In this document: piece by piece, positions 9,056 to 16,515 of the stretch
Layout of the letters: each line of letters begins with the position of its first letter
How positions within the stretch are numbered: the first letter of the stretch is position 1
Source of the DNA: Roseiarcus sp963709655
Lineage (GTDB): Bacteria; Pseudomonadota; Alphaproteobacteria; Rhizobiales; Beijerinckiaceae
NCBI GenBank assembly: GCA_963709655.1
Contig: CAVPXF010000056.1
Coordinates: forward strand, 124,001 to 188,000
Reading direction: 5' to 3'
DNA: 64,000 nt
Made by a program: the position numbers and the translations under genes
Notes under the pieces: generated by a model
Databases searched by the model: none
Told to the model about the DNA's origin: nothing
What the model saw: the letters and a program-made list of their open reading frames with translations, nothing else

Positions 9056-10208
9056 AGTGGCCGCTGAACCGCACCGGGCCCGGGCCGTCGCCGATGACGG
9101 CGCGAAGCGCTTCCTTGCGGTCGATCAGCGGCGTTCCGGTCAGATCGTAACCGTCGAGATAAGGCAGGTCGAAGGCGGTGAAGGTCAGACGCTCCGTCCG
9201 CCCCTCGCTGAGCGCGGCCTGCAGGGCGGAGAAATTCGAGGCGCCGTTGACGTCGACGACCAGCTCCCCATCGATCGCCGCTTCGCTGACGGGCAGGGCC
9301 TTGAGCGCCGCGGCGATTTCCGGTCCGAGCTTGCCGGTCCAGTCGAGCCCGTTGCGGGTCATCAGGCGCACGCGGCCAGCGCCGATCCGCGCCACGATGC
9401 GATAGCCGTCGAGCTTGACCTCATGCAGCCAGCGCGCCCCCTCCGGCGGCTTTTCCGTCAGGGTCGCCAGCATCGGCTCGATGACGGCGGGCGCCGGCGC
9501 CTTGCGCGCGCCGGGGAGCGAAGCGGGCTCGACCACGGAGCCGGGCGGCCGAGCCCTTTTCCGGCGGCGGCGCCGTTTCCTTCCGCCCTCGTCGTTTGCC
9601 TTCGTTTCCTCCCTGCCGCTTTTCCACTGAACCGACCCGTCGCGCGCAACCTCGTCGATCGCCCTCCCGGTCGACACCAATTCCGGCCGCTCCTCGAGAA
9701 TATCGGACGCCTCGTCCGCCCGTGCGTATTCGTCGCCGCCCTTGATCAGAAGCCAGTTCTCATGCTCGTCGCGCGGCCGCGCATGCATGCGCACCAGATG
9801 CCAACGGCCGTTGAGCTTTCGACCATTGAGCTCGAATTCGAGATGGCCTTTGGCGAGACCGGCGTGGGGATCGCCGATCGGCTTCCACGTCCCGCGATCC
9901 CACAGCAGCACCGCGCCGCCGCCATATTCGCCTTTCGGGATGGTCCCCTCGAACGAGCCGTACTCGAGCGGATGGTCCTCGACCGCGACCGCGAGCCGCT
10001 TTTCGCCGGGGATCAGGCTCGGCCCGCGCGTGACCGCCCAGCTCTTCAGGACGCCGTCCAGCTCCAGTCGAAAATCGTAGTGGAGGCGCCGCGCATCGTG
10101 CTTCTGCACAACGAACAGGTCTCCGGCTTCACGGGGCTTCTCGGACTTGGGATTGGGCTCGGGCGTGACGGAAAAGTTGCGCTTGGCGCGATAGGTTTGC
10201 AGGGCCAT
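9003..10208 (-). CDS. ligD: LigD N-terminal part: 3'-phosphoesterase and ligase adenylation domains
   Basis: Residues about 30-170 are the 3'-phosphoesterase domain ('VVQKHDARRLHYDFRLELDG', 'GTIPKGEYGGG', 'NWLLIKGGDEYA'). A basic linker (RKRRRRRKRAR at about 210-220) leads to the ATP-dependent ligase domain with adenylated lysine K265 in 'HEVKLDGYRIVA' and motif III 'AIDGELVV'. The frame leaves the family alignment after 'VRFSGHFEESGE' and ends 11 codons later; the expected continuation 'LVLRHACRLGLEGVISK' lies in the next frame, so one extra base near 9040 explains it. ATG 10208 is 3 nt after the ku2 stop, indicating a coupled ku2-ligD operon. Confidence 0.85.
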   Translation of the reverse strand: MALQTYRAKRNFSVTPEPNPKSEKPREAGDLFVVQKHDARRLHYDFRLELDGVLKSWAVTRGPSLIPGEKRLAVAVEDHPLEYGSFEGTIPKGEYGGGAVLLWDRGTWKPIGDPHAGLAKGHLEFELNGRKLNGRWHLVRMHARPRDEHENWLLIKGGDEYARADEASDILEERPELVSTGRAIDEVARDGSVQWKSGREETKANDEGGRKRRRRRKRARPPGSVVEPASLPGARKAPAPAVIEPMLATLTEKPPEGARWLHEVKLDGYRIVARIGAGRVRLMTRNGLDWTGKLGPEIAAALKALPVSEAAIDGELVVDVNGASNFSALQAALSEGRTERLTFTAFDLPYLDGYDLTGTPLIDRKEALRAVIGDGPGPVRFSGHFEESGETRAAARLPARA

Positions 10209-10211
10209 TCG

Positions 10212-11058
10212 TCACCCCGCCTTCTTGCGCGGGGCGGCCCGTCTCGGACGCGCCGGCGCCGGGGCGGTCGCCGCCTTGCCTGACCTTCCGGCGCTTTCGC
10301 GCAATGCCGCCATGAGGTCGGACGAACGCGTCGGCGCCGCGCGTTTCGGCGGCTCGATCCGGCGTCCCTCGAGCTTGGCCCGAACCAGCTCTGCGAGCGC
10401 GGCTTCGTAGCGGTCGTGGAAGGCGCCGGGATCGAATGCGCCCTGCTTGGTTCCGATAATGTGCTCGGCGAGCTTCAGCATCTCGCCCTTGATCTCGAGG
10501 TCGGGCACGTCGGCGAAGGCGTCGCGGGCCGAGCGGACCTCGGAGTCGGTGTTCAGGGTGATCGCCGCCAGCCCCGTCCTGTACAGCCCGGACGAGCACG
10601 GTGCGGACGCGGCGAAACAGCGCCGCTTCGGCGATTGCGACCACTCGGGAATTGACGAGGCCCTCGTGGATCAGGCCAAAGACTTCCGTCGCGCTCCGAT
10701 CGGCTGGCGCGAGGTAGTACGGCCGATCGAAGTAGACGTCGTCGACCTCGGCCTCGTCCACGAAAGCGGAGACCTTTAGCGTCTTGTCGTTCTGCGGAAC
10801 GACCGCGGCGATCTCCTCGGGCTCGAAGACGACATACTCGTCCTTGCCGACCTGGTAGCCCCTGACCTGGTCTTCGCGCGGCACGGAATCTCCGGTCGCC
10901 GAATCGACAAATCGCCGATTCAGGCGGTGGCCCGTCTCGCGGTTGATCGTATGGAGCGCTATTCGTTCCGAGGACGAGGCGGCCGCGTAGAGCGCGACCG
11001 GGCAGGTGAGCTCCGCGATCTTCAAATAGCCTTTCCAGGTCGCTCTCGGCTGAGCCAC
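10212..11058 (-). pseudogene. ku: Ku protein, second copy, frameshifted
   Basis: The 5' part reads 'ATWKGYLKIAELTCPVALYA' through 'AEAALFRRVRTVLVR', a good Ku N-terminus. After this (near 10590) the frame runs into nonsense, while the adjacent frame continues correctly with 'LYRTGLAAITLNTDSEVRSA' and 'MLKLAEHIIGTKQGAF' to a Lys/Arg/Ala/Pro tail. One extra G in the GGG at about 10588-10591 would account for it. The start is taken as GTG 11058, which lies about 29 nt downstream of an EcfG-like -10 element; longer in-frame extensions cross that promoter. It precedes ligD in one operon. Either the copy is inactivated or the base is an assembly error. Confidence 0.8.
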
Positions 11059-11086
11059 GGGCTGTCCATCCTTGCTCGGCTTGGGG

Positions 11087-11111
11087 AACGTCGCTCGTTC
11101 CCAAATGTTCC
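11087..11111 (-). promoter_or_regulatory. EcfG-type promoter for the ku2-ligD operon
   Basis: On the minus strand GGAAC (11111-11107) and CGTT (11090-11087) are separated by exactly 16 nt. The GTG of ku2 lies about 29 nt beyond the -10 element, a sensible leader length. The site sits in the divergent space between ku2 and the YmdB-type gene. Confidence 0.65.
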
Positions 11112-11226
11112 GGTTCGGATGTGTCGAGAACAAGACCGCGCCGATAATATGGATCGCGGTAGCGACGCGCATTCCTGCGATGCGGTAGAGCGTCAGTACA
11201 GTACCAAGCAGGCGAGGGAGGGTTAG

Positions 11227-12051
11227 TTGCGGATTCTGTTCATCGGCGACGTGGTCGGCGCAGCGGGAATGACCGCAGTGAAATCGATGCTTCCGGATGC
11301 GATCTCGCGTTGGGAGGTCGACCTCGCGGTGGTGAACGGCGAAAACTCCGCGGGCGCCGGGTTCGGGATTACCGAGGAGACGTTTCAGGGCATTCGCGCC
11401 GCTGGAGCCGACGTGGTTACGCTGGGCAATCACTCCTGGAATCGCAAGGAAGCCTTGAGCTTCATCGCGACCGAGCCGCGCCTGGTGCGGCCGCTGAACT
11501 ACGTGCCGGGCACGCCAGGACAGGGCTTTGTCCGTGTCGAGACCGTCGGCGGCAAGCGCGTGCTGGTGCTGAACGCTCTAGGGCGCCTGTTCATGGAACC
11601 GGCCGACGACCCGTTCGGCGCCATCGACCGTCTGTTGCAGGCCCACAAGCTTGGACGCGATGTCGACGCGATCATCGTGGACTTCCATTGCGAAGCAACG
11701 GGAGAAAAGCAGGCGATGGGACATTTCTGCGACGGACGCGTTAGTCTCGTCGTGGGTACCCACACGCACACGCCCAGCGCTGATCACCGCGTTCTTGCCG
11801 GCGGCACGGCCTACATCACCGACGTCGGCATGACGGGCGATTACGACTCCGTCGTCGGGATGCAGAAAGAAGAGCCGGTCCGGCGCTTCGCCACGGGCCT
11901 GACGTTCGGACGGTTCCTGCCTGCAGAGGGCGCGGCGTCAATGTGCGGTGTCGCTGTCGAAACCGATCCGGCCACAGGTCTTGCCACATGCATCGCACCG
12001 GTGAGGTTGGGTGGTCCGATCGAACAGCGAACACCAGGCTTTTGGGAATGA
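11227..12051 (+). CDS. ymdB: YmdB/TIGR00282-family metallophosphoesterase
   Basis: A 274-residue calcineurin-like phosphoesterase of usual family length. Metal-ligand motifs are visible: 'ILFIGDVVGAAG' (D7), 'VVNGENSAGAGFG' (N/E), 'VVTLGNHSWN', 'IVDFHCEATGEKQAMG' and 'VVGTHTHTPSAD'. Family members hydrolyse cyclic nucleotides such as 2',3'-cAMP in vitro; the physiological role varies between species. The start is TTG 11227, preceded by a strong GAGGGAGGG. It is transcribed divergently from ku2 across a 168-bp spacer. Confidence 0.9.
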   Translation: MRILFIGDVVGAAGMTAVKSMLPDAISRWEVDLAVVNGENSAGAGFGITEETFQGIRAAGADVVTLGNHSWNRKEALSFIATEPRLVRPLNYVPGTPGQGFVRVETVGGKRVLVLNALGRLFMEPADDPFGAIDRLLQAHKLGRDVDAIIVDFHCEATGEKQAMGHFCDGRVSLVVGTHTHTPSADHRVLAGGTAYITDVGMTGDYDSVVGMQKEEPVRRFATGLTFGRFLPAEGAASMCGVAVETDPATGLATCIAPVRLGGPIEQRTPGFWE

Positions 12052-12122
12052 AGGAGAATGTCGTCGTTCTCCGAGACATGCCCACGCTTCGTTTATGGCA
12101 GTAACCTCATAAGTAGCTATTA

Positions 12123-12216
12123 GAGCGGTTTCCGATCAAACCAAGACGCCTCGTCATTGCGAGCGACCCCCGGGTCGCTTCTCGCAATGACGATTCAGCG
12201 TGGTCGAAAACCGCTC
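12123..12216. repeat. Nested palindromic intergenic element (REP/MITE-like)
   Basis: About 94 bp that folds on itself almost end to end. The outer arms are GAGCGGTTTCCGATCA and TGGTCGAAAACCGCTC, and the inner arms GTCATTGCGAG and CTCGCAATGAC surround a CGACCCCCGGGTCG centre. The inner GTCATTGCGAG motif is a common dispersed intergenic repeat in many bacteria. It sits between the convergent YmdB-type gene and mucR, where it may also act as a bidirectional terminator. Confidence 0.75.
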
Positions 12217-12228
12217 GATCGCAATGCA

Positions 12229-12699
12229 TCAAGCTGCGGCGGCCGTCTTTCGCGCGGCACGTTTTGCGCTCGCCTTCTTGGCCACGGCCTTTATGCCCAC
12301 TTTGCGCCCCAGGCCGAGCGACTTCGCCAGATCGGATCTCTGTGCGGCATAGGCCGGCGCAACGATCGGATAATCGCTCTTCAGCTTGAAAGCCTCGCGA
12401 TATTCGCGAGGACTGAGTTGGTGGGCTGCCTGCAAATGCCGTTTCAAGGATTTGAATTTTTCACCGCAAACGAGACACGTAATCGCCTCCTGCGAGATCG
12501 ACTTTTTTATCGGGACTGCCGGCTCCCAGACCTTCGCTCCTTCTTCTGACACTGGCGTTGACGTCATTTCCGTTGAGCCCGAGAAGGCCCTCTTTACGCT
12601 CTCGATGACCGACGGCAGATCAGCGGGAGCGACGGTGTTGTTCGAGAGGTATGAGGACAAAATTTGCGCAACGAGCCCTTTGTCATCCGATTCTGACAC
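12229..12699 (-). CDS. mucR: MucR/Ros-family zinc-finger transcriptional regulator
   Basis: A 156-residue regulator with the Ros/MucR Cys2-His2 zinc finger 'CLVCGEKFKSLKRHLQAAH', followed by 'LSPREYREAFKLKSDYPIVAPAYA', a hallmark of the family, and a basic Ala/Lys-rich C-terminal tail. MucR proteins bind AT-rich DNA and control exopolysaccharide, motility and virulence genes in alphaproteobacteria. The start is GTG 12699, preceded by AAAGGAGG with about 6 bp spacing; an in-frame ATG further out would overrun this site. It is about 2.5 kb from the surface-glycan cluster, a possible but unproven target. Confidence 0.93.
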   Translation of the reverse strand: MSESDDKGLVAQILSSYLSNNTVAPADLPSVIESVKRAFSGSTEMTSTPVSEEGAKVWEPAVPIKKSISQEAITCLVCGEKFKSLKRHLQAAHQLSPREYREAFKLKSDYPIVAPAYAAQRSDLAKSLGLGRKVGIKAVAKKASAKRAARKTAAAA

Positions 12700-12894
12700 T
12701 GTTGCCTCCTTTGGCTGATTCGAAGGTCTCAGTTGGACCACTATTTTCGCCAGAAGCAAACATGACAGTTGGAGTTTTTGGTGGACATGGCGGAAAATTC
12801 TGGGAAGGCTTATTGGTGCACTGCGAATAATATCCCCAGGAGGCTGTCCGCCGCCTATTCAGCGTTCGTAGGTTGCGGTTGACCGGGCGAAGGA

Positions 12895-13128
12895 AACGAC
12901 CCCACGCTCGGCAACATGCTCTGTGACTGAGACGGCGCATCCATCTTTGTGTTCGACATGATGGAGCCGGAGCGGCTGGAGGTGGACCGGGCGGTGTTTG
13001 CGTTCGTGAAATCGGAGGCGTTGCATCCGGCGGACTTCACGATCCGAGAGGATGGAGTGGTGAGGCTCAATCCGGAGTTGGCGAGGCGAGTGGCGGTGAG
13101 GGCTTCTGTTGCAGCGAGTCGCGCTTGA
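12895..13128 (+). pseudogene. Decayed fragment resembling the C-terminus of a Cas1-like protein
   Basis: In one frame, interrupted by TGA at 12928, the sequence reads 'NDPTLGNMLCD', then 'DGASIFVFDMMEPERLEV', then 'DRAVFAF', 'HPADF' and 'DGVVRLNPELARRVA'. This follows the pattern of the last part of Cas1 integrases: a Gly/Asp-Pro-Thr-Leu-Gly segment, the metal-binding (F/Y)D(L/M)MEPxRP-VDR motif and the GVxRLxPxLAR end. An ATG at 12958 could start a 56-residue ORF but not a functional Cas1 (about 300+ residues). No cas2, effector genes or repeat array is visible nearby. The Cas1 assignment is motif recognition from memory and needs a profile search. Confidence 0.5.
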
Positions 13129-13145
13129 TCGGTGGGGGCGGTCAA

Positions 13146-13519
13146 ATGTCCGATGTATTGCTAGATGTTGTCATAAAGGACACGTCCTCAACCGACAAAA
13201 GCACCAGGGGAAACGCCAGCCAGTTTTTTGTTGCAGGAGAACTGTGTCGCCACGGTCATCGCGCGGTGGTCACGCCAGGAAACAGCCCGAACACGGATAT
13301 CCTGTTCAGTAATATCAAGGGCACAAGCTTTGTGCACATCCAAGTGAAGACCTTTCTTCCGTGCAACAATGGTTGGCTGCACTAGGAAAAAAAGGGCAAG
13401 CTCACAAGGATAGCGCGGTACGTACGGCGCATCTGCCGCCGCGCAAATCGTACAGCGACTGGGATATCAGCGGGTACAGGGACCGTTGGGACCTGATCGA
13501 AGCCAAATTGACAAACTGA
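13146..13519 (+). pseudogene. Broken nuclease-like hypothetical gene with internal deletion
   Basis: The first frame (ATG 13146, stop 13385) reads 'STRGNASQFFVAGELCRHGH', 'NSPNTDILFSN' and 'FVHIQVKTF', the arrangement of a small PD-(D/E)XK-type nuclease fold (acidic residue in the middle, QVK as the last motif). After a stop, a second frame continues 'LGKKGQAHKDSAVRTAHLPP' and 'SYSDWDISGYRDRWDLIEAK' to TGA at 13519, which looks like the authentic C-terminus of such proteins. The central part is missing and the frames do not match, so the gene is a deletion remnant. It lies between the two Cas1-like fragments. Confidence 0.5.
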
Positions 13520-13551
13520 TCCGGATTTTACGCTGGTCCTGGGTGGCAGTG

Positions 13552-13690
13552 TCTGAGATGATGGAGCCGGAAGGGCCGAAGGTGGACACGGCGGTGCTTG
13601 CCGGTGCCTGCCGGTGCTTGCGTTTCTCAAATCGGCCGCGTTGCATCCGGTGGACTTCGGTCGTCGCGAACCGCCGCGACCATTCGACCG
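13552..13690 (+). pseudogene. Second, more degraded Cas1-like C-terminal fragment
   Basis: The stretch from ATG 13558 repeats the Cas1-like motif found exactly 600 bp earlier: 'EMMEPEGPKVDTAVL', then after a 20-nt internal duplication and frame change 'LAFLKSAALHPVDFGRRE'. At DNA level the blocks ATGATGGAGCCGGA and AAATCGG..GCGTTGCATCCGG..GACTTC are shared with 12958-13050, but with many substitutions. The copies are thus diverged paralogues, not a recent duplication. No functional product is possible. Identity as a cas1 relic depends on the better-preserved first copy. Confidence 0.4.
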
Positions 13691-13747
13691 GGCCGCGCCG
13701 GAAAAAGCGCCATGCGCCGCACCGGCCGATTAAGCAATAAAATATGA

Positions 13748-13975
13748 TTGCGTGCTAGTTCGAACAGGCATGAGGAAGGCTGTCGCGCTTCAATTGCTGG
13801 GTCCGATTCGTGGGCGCGGGCCGGGGCGCCGCTCTCGGCGTCGCTGGCGGAGCGCTCCACTGTGGCGACCGACTCAGGGGTAATCCTGCTTGCCGTTCTC
13901 GTCTCGCTCTGCGTGCTGTCCTTCGCAGCCTCGCACGTGATCTATCTTCGGAAGGCGATGTCTGAAACCCCATGA
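13748..13975 (+). CDS. Small single-pass membrane protein coupled to cpaA
   Basis: Up to 75 residues from TTG 13748, with one clear transmembrane segment near the C-terminus ('GVILLAVLVSLCVLSFAA') followed by a basic 'YLRKAM'. A GTG at 13862 would give a 37-residue version made almost only of the membrane helix. Its stop overlaps the ATG of the prepilin peptidase gene (ATGA at 13972-13975), so it is probably translated with it. Length and placement recall a Flp-type minor pilus component, but no Flp signature or prepilin cleavage motif is visible. Function unknown. Confidence 0.4.
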   Translation: MRASSNRHEEGCRASIAGSDSWARAGAPLSASLAERSTVATDSGVILLAVLVSLCVLSFAASHVIYLRKAMSETP

Positions 13976-14448
13976 CGAGCCACTTGCAAGCATCGTTGTG
14001 GATCTTGTTGCTCGCGTCGGCGACCCTGTTTTGGGCGGCGCTGACCGACTTCCGCAATTTCAAGATCCGCAACGAGGCGGTCCTGCTGCTTGCCGTGCTG
14101 TATTTTCTCTATGCGATCGCTGCGGGACAATGGGCGTCGATGCCGTGGAACGTCGGCTTTGCGATCCTGATGCTGGCCGGCATGACTTACGTATATATGA
14201 CGGAGAAAATGGGAGGAGGCGACTTCAAGTTGTTGACCGTCGCCTTCCTGTGGATCGGCCCCAGTCCTTTGCGCCTGACGCCGTTCGCCGTTCTTCTGCT
14301 TGTGTTCCTCGTCATTCACTACGCGGCGGCGCGGTTCGGCTGGACGCGCTCGGACAACTCGGCTGAGGGCATGCGGATTCCCCTGGCGCCTTCGGTCGCG
14401 GCCGCGCTGATCGGCACATTCGCTCTCGGCTTCGTTTCGGCGGCGTAA
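13972..14448 (+). CDS. cpaA: Prepilin peptidase, CpaA-type (peptidase A24)
   Basis: A 158-residue polytopic inner-membrane aspartyl protease. It has the catalytic aspartates of the A24 family in 'ALTDFRNFKIRNE' (first Asp) and 'KMGGGDFKLLT' (GxGD-type motif), with four to five hydrophobic helices around them. Length fits the single-domain CpaA/TadV enzymes that process Flp pilins without methylating them. The ATG overlaps the stop of the preceding small membrane protein. No other tad/cpa genes are in the window, so this copy is separated from its pilus system or serves a remote one. Confidence 0.85.
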   Translation: MTSHLQASLWILLLASATLFWAALTDFRNFKIRNEAVLLLAVLYFLYAIAAGQWASMPWNVGFAILMLAGMTYVYMTEKMGGGDFKLLTVAFLWIGPSPLRLTPFAVLLLVFLVIHYAAARFGWTRSDNSAEGMRIPLAPSVAAALIGTFALGFVSAA

Positions 14449-14757
14449 GCGCGCGCGCCCCGATCCGAAATCGCGCGAGGGTCGGCGCCTCCGCCGGGAT
14501 GCGGTCAAGCAAAAACAGCCCGCCCGCCGGCCGGTTGCCGCTGATCGACGGCGTCATCATTTTCGCCCGGGATTTTTGCCTGTGGCGCTGGATCTTCAAG
14601 ATCGCGGTCGACCCCTTGGCCCCGCTGACGGCGCGGGGCGAGGAGGGGGCGGAACGAGAAAATGCCTGGGCCTCGCCAGGGTGGAACCGATGGCGGCTAA
14701 CAAAGCAGCAAGTTTAATACTCTATCGCAGGTGCACCGCGCTTTAGGAGCGTCGCCG
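14449..14757. other. Intergenic region between cpaA and the glycan cluster
   Basis: About 310 bp. A 72-codon frame (14502-14717, +) is possible but has no recognisable domain and I do not call it. The AT-richer stretch just before the GT2 gene (TTTAATACTCTATC at about 14713-14726) is the likeliest place for the cluster promoter. No terminator hairpin stands out. Confidence 0.4.
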
Positions 14758-15738
14758 GTGCATACGCTTTCGGTCGTCATTCCGGTCTATCGGTCGGAAC
14801 GGATCCTGCCCGACCTTTATCGGCAGCTGGTCTGCGCTTTGGAAGAGCTCGCCTCAGACTTCGAAATTATTTTCGTCGAGGACGGGGGCGGCGATCAATC
14901 GTGGTCGATCATTGCGGATCTCGCCCGCGCCGATCATCGTGTTCGCGGGACGCGAATGAGCCGCAATTACGGACAACACAACGCCCTTCTGTGCGGCATA
15001 CGGGCCGCGCAGAACGAGGTCATTGTGACGATGGACGACGACTTGCAGCACCCGGTGAGCGAAATTGCGCCGATGCTGGCGGCGCTCACCGCCGAATATG
15101 ACGTCGTCTACGGGGCGCCGCAGACCGAGCAGCATGGGTTTCTGCGGGATCTCGCCTCGCGCCTGACCAAAATTGCGCTGACGAGCGCGATGGGGGCGGA
15201 AACCGCACGCAACGTTAGCGCGTTCCGGGTGTTCAAGACGCGCCTGCGCGAAGGATTCCGCGACTATCGCAGTCCGTTCGTCTCGATCGACGTTTTGCTG
15301 ACCTGGACGACCTCCCGCTTCACCGCGATCAAGGTCAGGCACGAGCCGCGCCCGGCCGGCGAGTCGGGCTATACGGTGCGCAAACTCGTTCGCCATGCCT
15401 TCAACCTCATGACCGGCTTCAGCACGCTGCCGCTTCAGGTCGCCAGCCTGGCCGGCTTCGTCTTTATGCTGTTCGGTTTTACCGTCCTGGGGTGGGTGCT
15501 GGTCCACTATCTCTTGTACGGGAGCGTGGTCCCCGGCTTCGCCTTCCTGGCCTCGACCATCACGATCTTTTCCGGAGCCCAGCTCTTCGCTCTCGGCATT
15601 ATTGGGGAATACCTCGCGCGCATGCACTTTCGGATGATGGACCGTCCCGCATATGTGATCGGCGAAGCGGTAAACTTTAGTCGCCATCCCCCAGGACAAA
15701 GCCAATCGCGTGAAGAAAAAGCGTTGGTTGAGTTATGA
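14758..15738 (+). CDS. Family 2 glycosyltransferase with C-terminal membrane helices
   Basis: A 326-residue polyisoprenyl-phosphate hexose synthase type enzyme (DPM1/GtrB/ArnC family). The GT-A domain shows 'LSVVIPVYRSE', 'FVEDGGGDQSW', 'MSRNYGQHNALLCGIRAA' and the DxD-like 'VTMDDDLQHPVSEI'; two strong C-terminal helices ('VASLAGFVFMLFGFTVLGWV' and 'ITIFSGAQLFALGIIGEYLA') anchor it in the membrane. Such enzymes load one sugar onto undecaprenyl phosphate for transfer on the periplasmic side, typically with a GtrA flippase, present two genes on. Start GTG 14758 follows TTTAGGAG by 8 bp; GTG 14731 is an alternative. Its stop overlaps the next gene's ATG. Confidence 0.9.
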   Translation: MHTLSVVIPVYRSERILPDLYRQLVCALEELASDFEIIFVEDGGGDQSWSIIADLARADHRVRGTRMSRNYGQHNALLCGIRAAQNEVIVTMDDDLQHPVSEIAPMLAALTAEYDVVYGAPQTEQHGFLRDLASRLTKIALTSAMGAETARNVSAFRVFKTRLREGFRDYRSPFVSIDVLLTWTTSRFTAIKVRHEPRPAGESGYTVRKLVRHAFNLMTGFSTLPLQVASLAGFVFMLFGFTVLGWVLVHYLLYGSVVPGFAFLASTITIFSGAQLFALGIIGEYLARMHFRMMDRPAYVIGEAVNFSRHPPGQSQSREEKALVEL

Positions 15739-16481
15739 AACAACACTCAGATATCAATCTACAGGTTGAGCAGACCGAGGTGAATCGTTTTGGGCGGAGG
15801 ATCGCGCGCTTGCGAATACCGGATGATGCTGAGGTCAGCGCCTCTAGTATAGTCACACTCTGCATATCGGAGCGAGTCGAGATGTTGACGCTCCGGATAC
15901 CGACGGCTTGCCTTGACATCGTGCACGACCTCGAAGAACACGGATTTATGCTAATGGATTGCCTTGTGTACTACAAGGCCGAAACAGACGACATCAGACG
16001 TTTGCCGCCACGAGATTGCACTATTCGGGAGGTAGAGACTTCCGAAGTTGATCAAATTGTCAAATTAGCGCACATCTGCTTCGAAGACTACAATAGCCAC
16101 TATCGTGCCGATCCTCGGCTGGACCGAGGTCTAATCTCACAAGGCTATATGGACTGGGCGCGGCGCTCCTGTCTGGATCGAGCTGTCGCAGCGACGGTAC
16201 TTGCGCCAGTCGTAGACGAAAAGATTGTCGGCTTCGCAACAATTCGGCGCAACAGTGACATAGAAGGCGAGGGTGTTCTCTTTGGTGTAGATCCAGCATT
16301 TTCTGGCAGGGGAATCTATGGCGCTTTGGTTGATCGAGGAAAGCAATGGTGTCATGAGCAGGGAATGACTCGAATGGTCGTCTCGACGCAGTTGGACAAC
16401 CTGCAAGTACAGCGATCATGGATCAACCGAGGATTTTATCTGTATCAGTCGATGTTCACATTCCATAAGTGGTTTGTCTGA
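15735..16481 (+). CDS. GNAT acyltransferase, WecD-like (dTDP-amino-sugar N-acetyltransferase)
   Basis: A 248-residue protein with a C-terminal GNAT fold: 'IVGFATIRRNSDIEGEGVLF', 'VDPAFSGRGIYGALVDRG' (acetyl-CoA pyrophosphate loop) and 'VSTQLDNLQVQRSWINRGF'. The two-part architecture and the QLDNLQVQRSW segment resemble WecD, which N-acetylates dTDP-4-amino-4,6-dideoxygalactose. A WecE-like aminotransferase three genes downstream supports this. ATG 15735 overlaps the GT2 stop (ATGA). GC content and codon use are visibly lower than in the neighbouring housekeeping genes, suggesting that the cluster was acquired. Acyl donor and exact sugar are inferred. Confidence 0.7.
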   Translation: MKQHSDINLQVEQTEVNRFGRRIARLRIPDDAEVSASSIVTLCISERVEMLTLRIPTACLDIVHDLEEHGFMLMDCLVYYKAETDDIRRLPPRDCTIREVETSEVDQIVKLAHICFEDYNSHYRADPRLDRGLISQGYMDWARRSCLDRAVAATVLAPVVDEKIVGFATIRRNSDIEGEGVLFGVDPAFSGRGIYGALVDRGKQWCHEQGMTRMVVSTQLDNLQVQRSWINRGFYLYQSMFTFHKWFV

Positions 16482-16515
16482 TCGGATAGAAATAAACCCA
16501 GGACTAACGATCATT

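Noticed and set aside
12898..13145. Minus-strand Ser/Thr-rich frame over the first Cas1-like relic.
   Set aside because: Its Ser/Thr-rich composition is that of an antisense shadow; the plus strand carries the recognisable motifs.
12700..14000. A CRISPR array near the Cas1-like relics.
   Set aside because: No regularly spaced direct repeats of 24-40 bp were found around the relics on either side.
14502..14717. A 72-codon ORF before the glycan cluster.
   Set aside because: One hydrophobic patch but no family, no ribosome site and no conservation evidence available.
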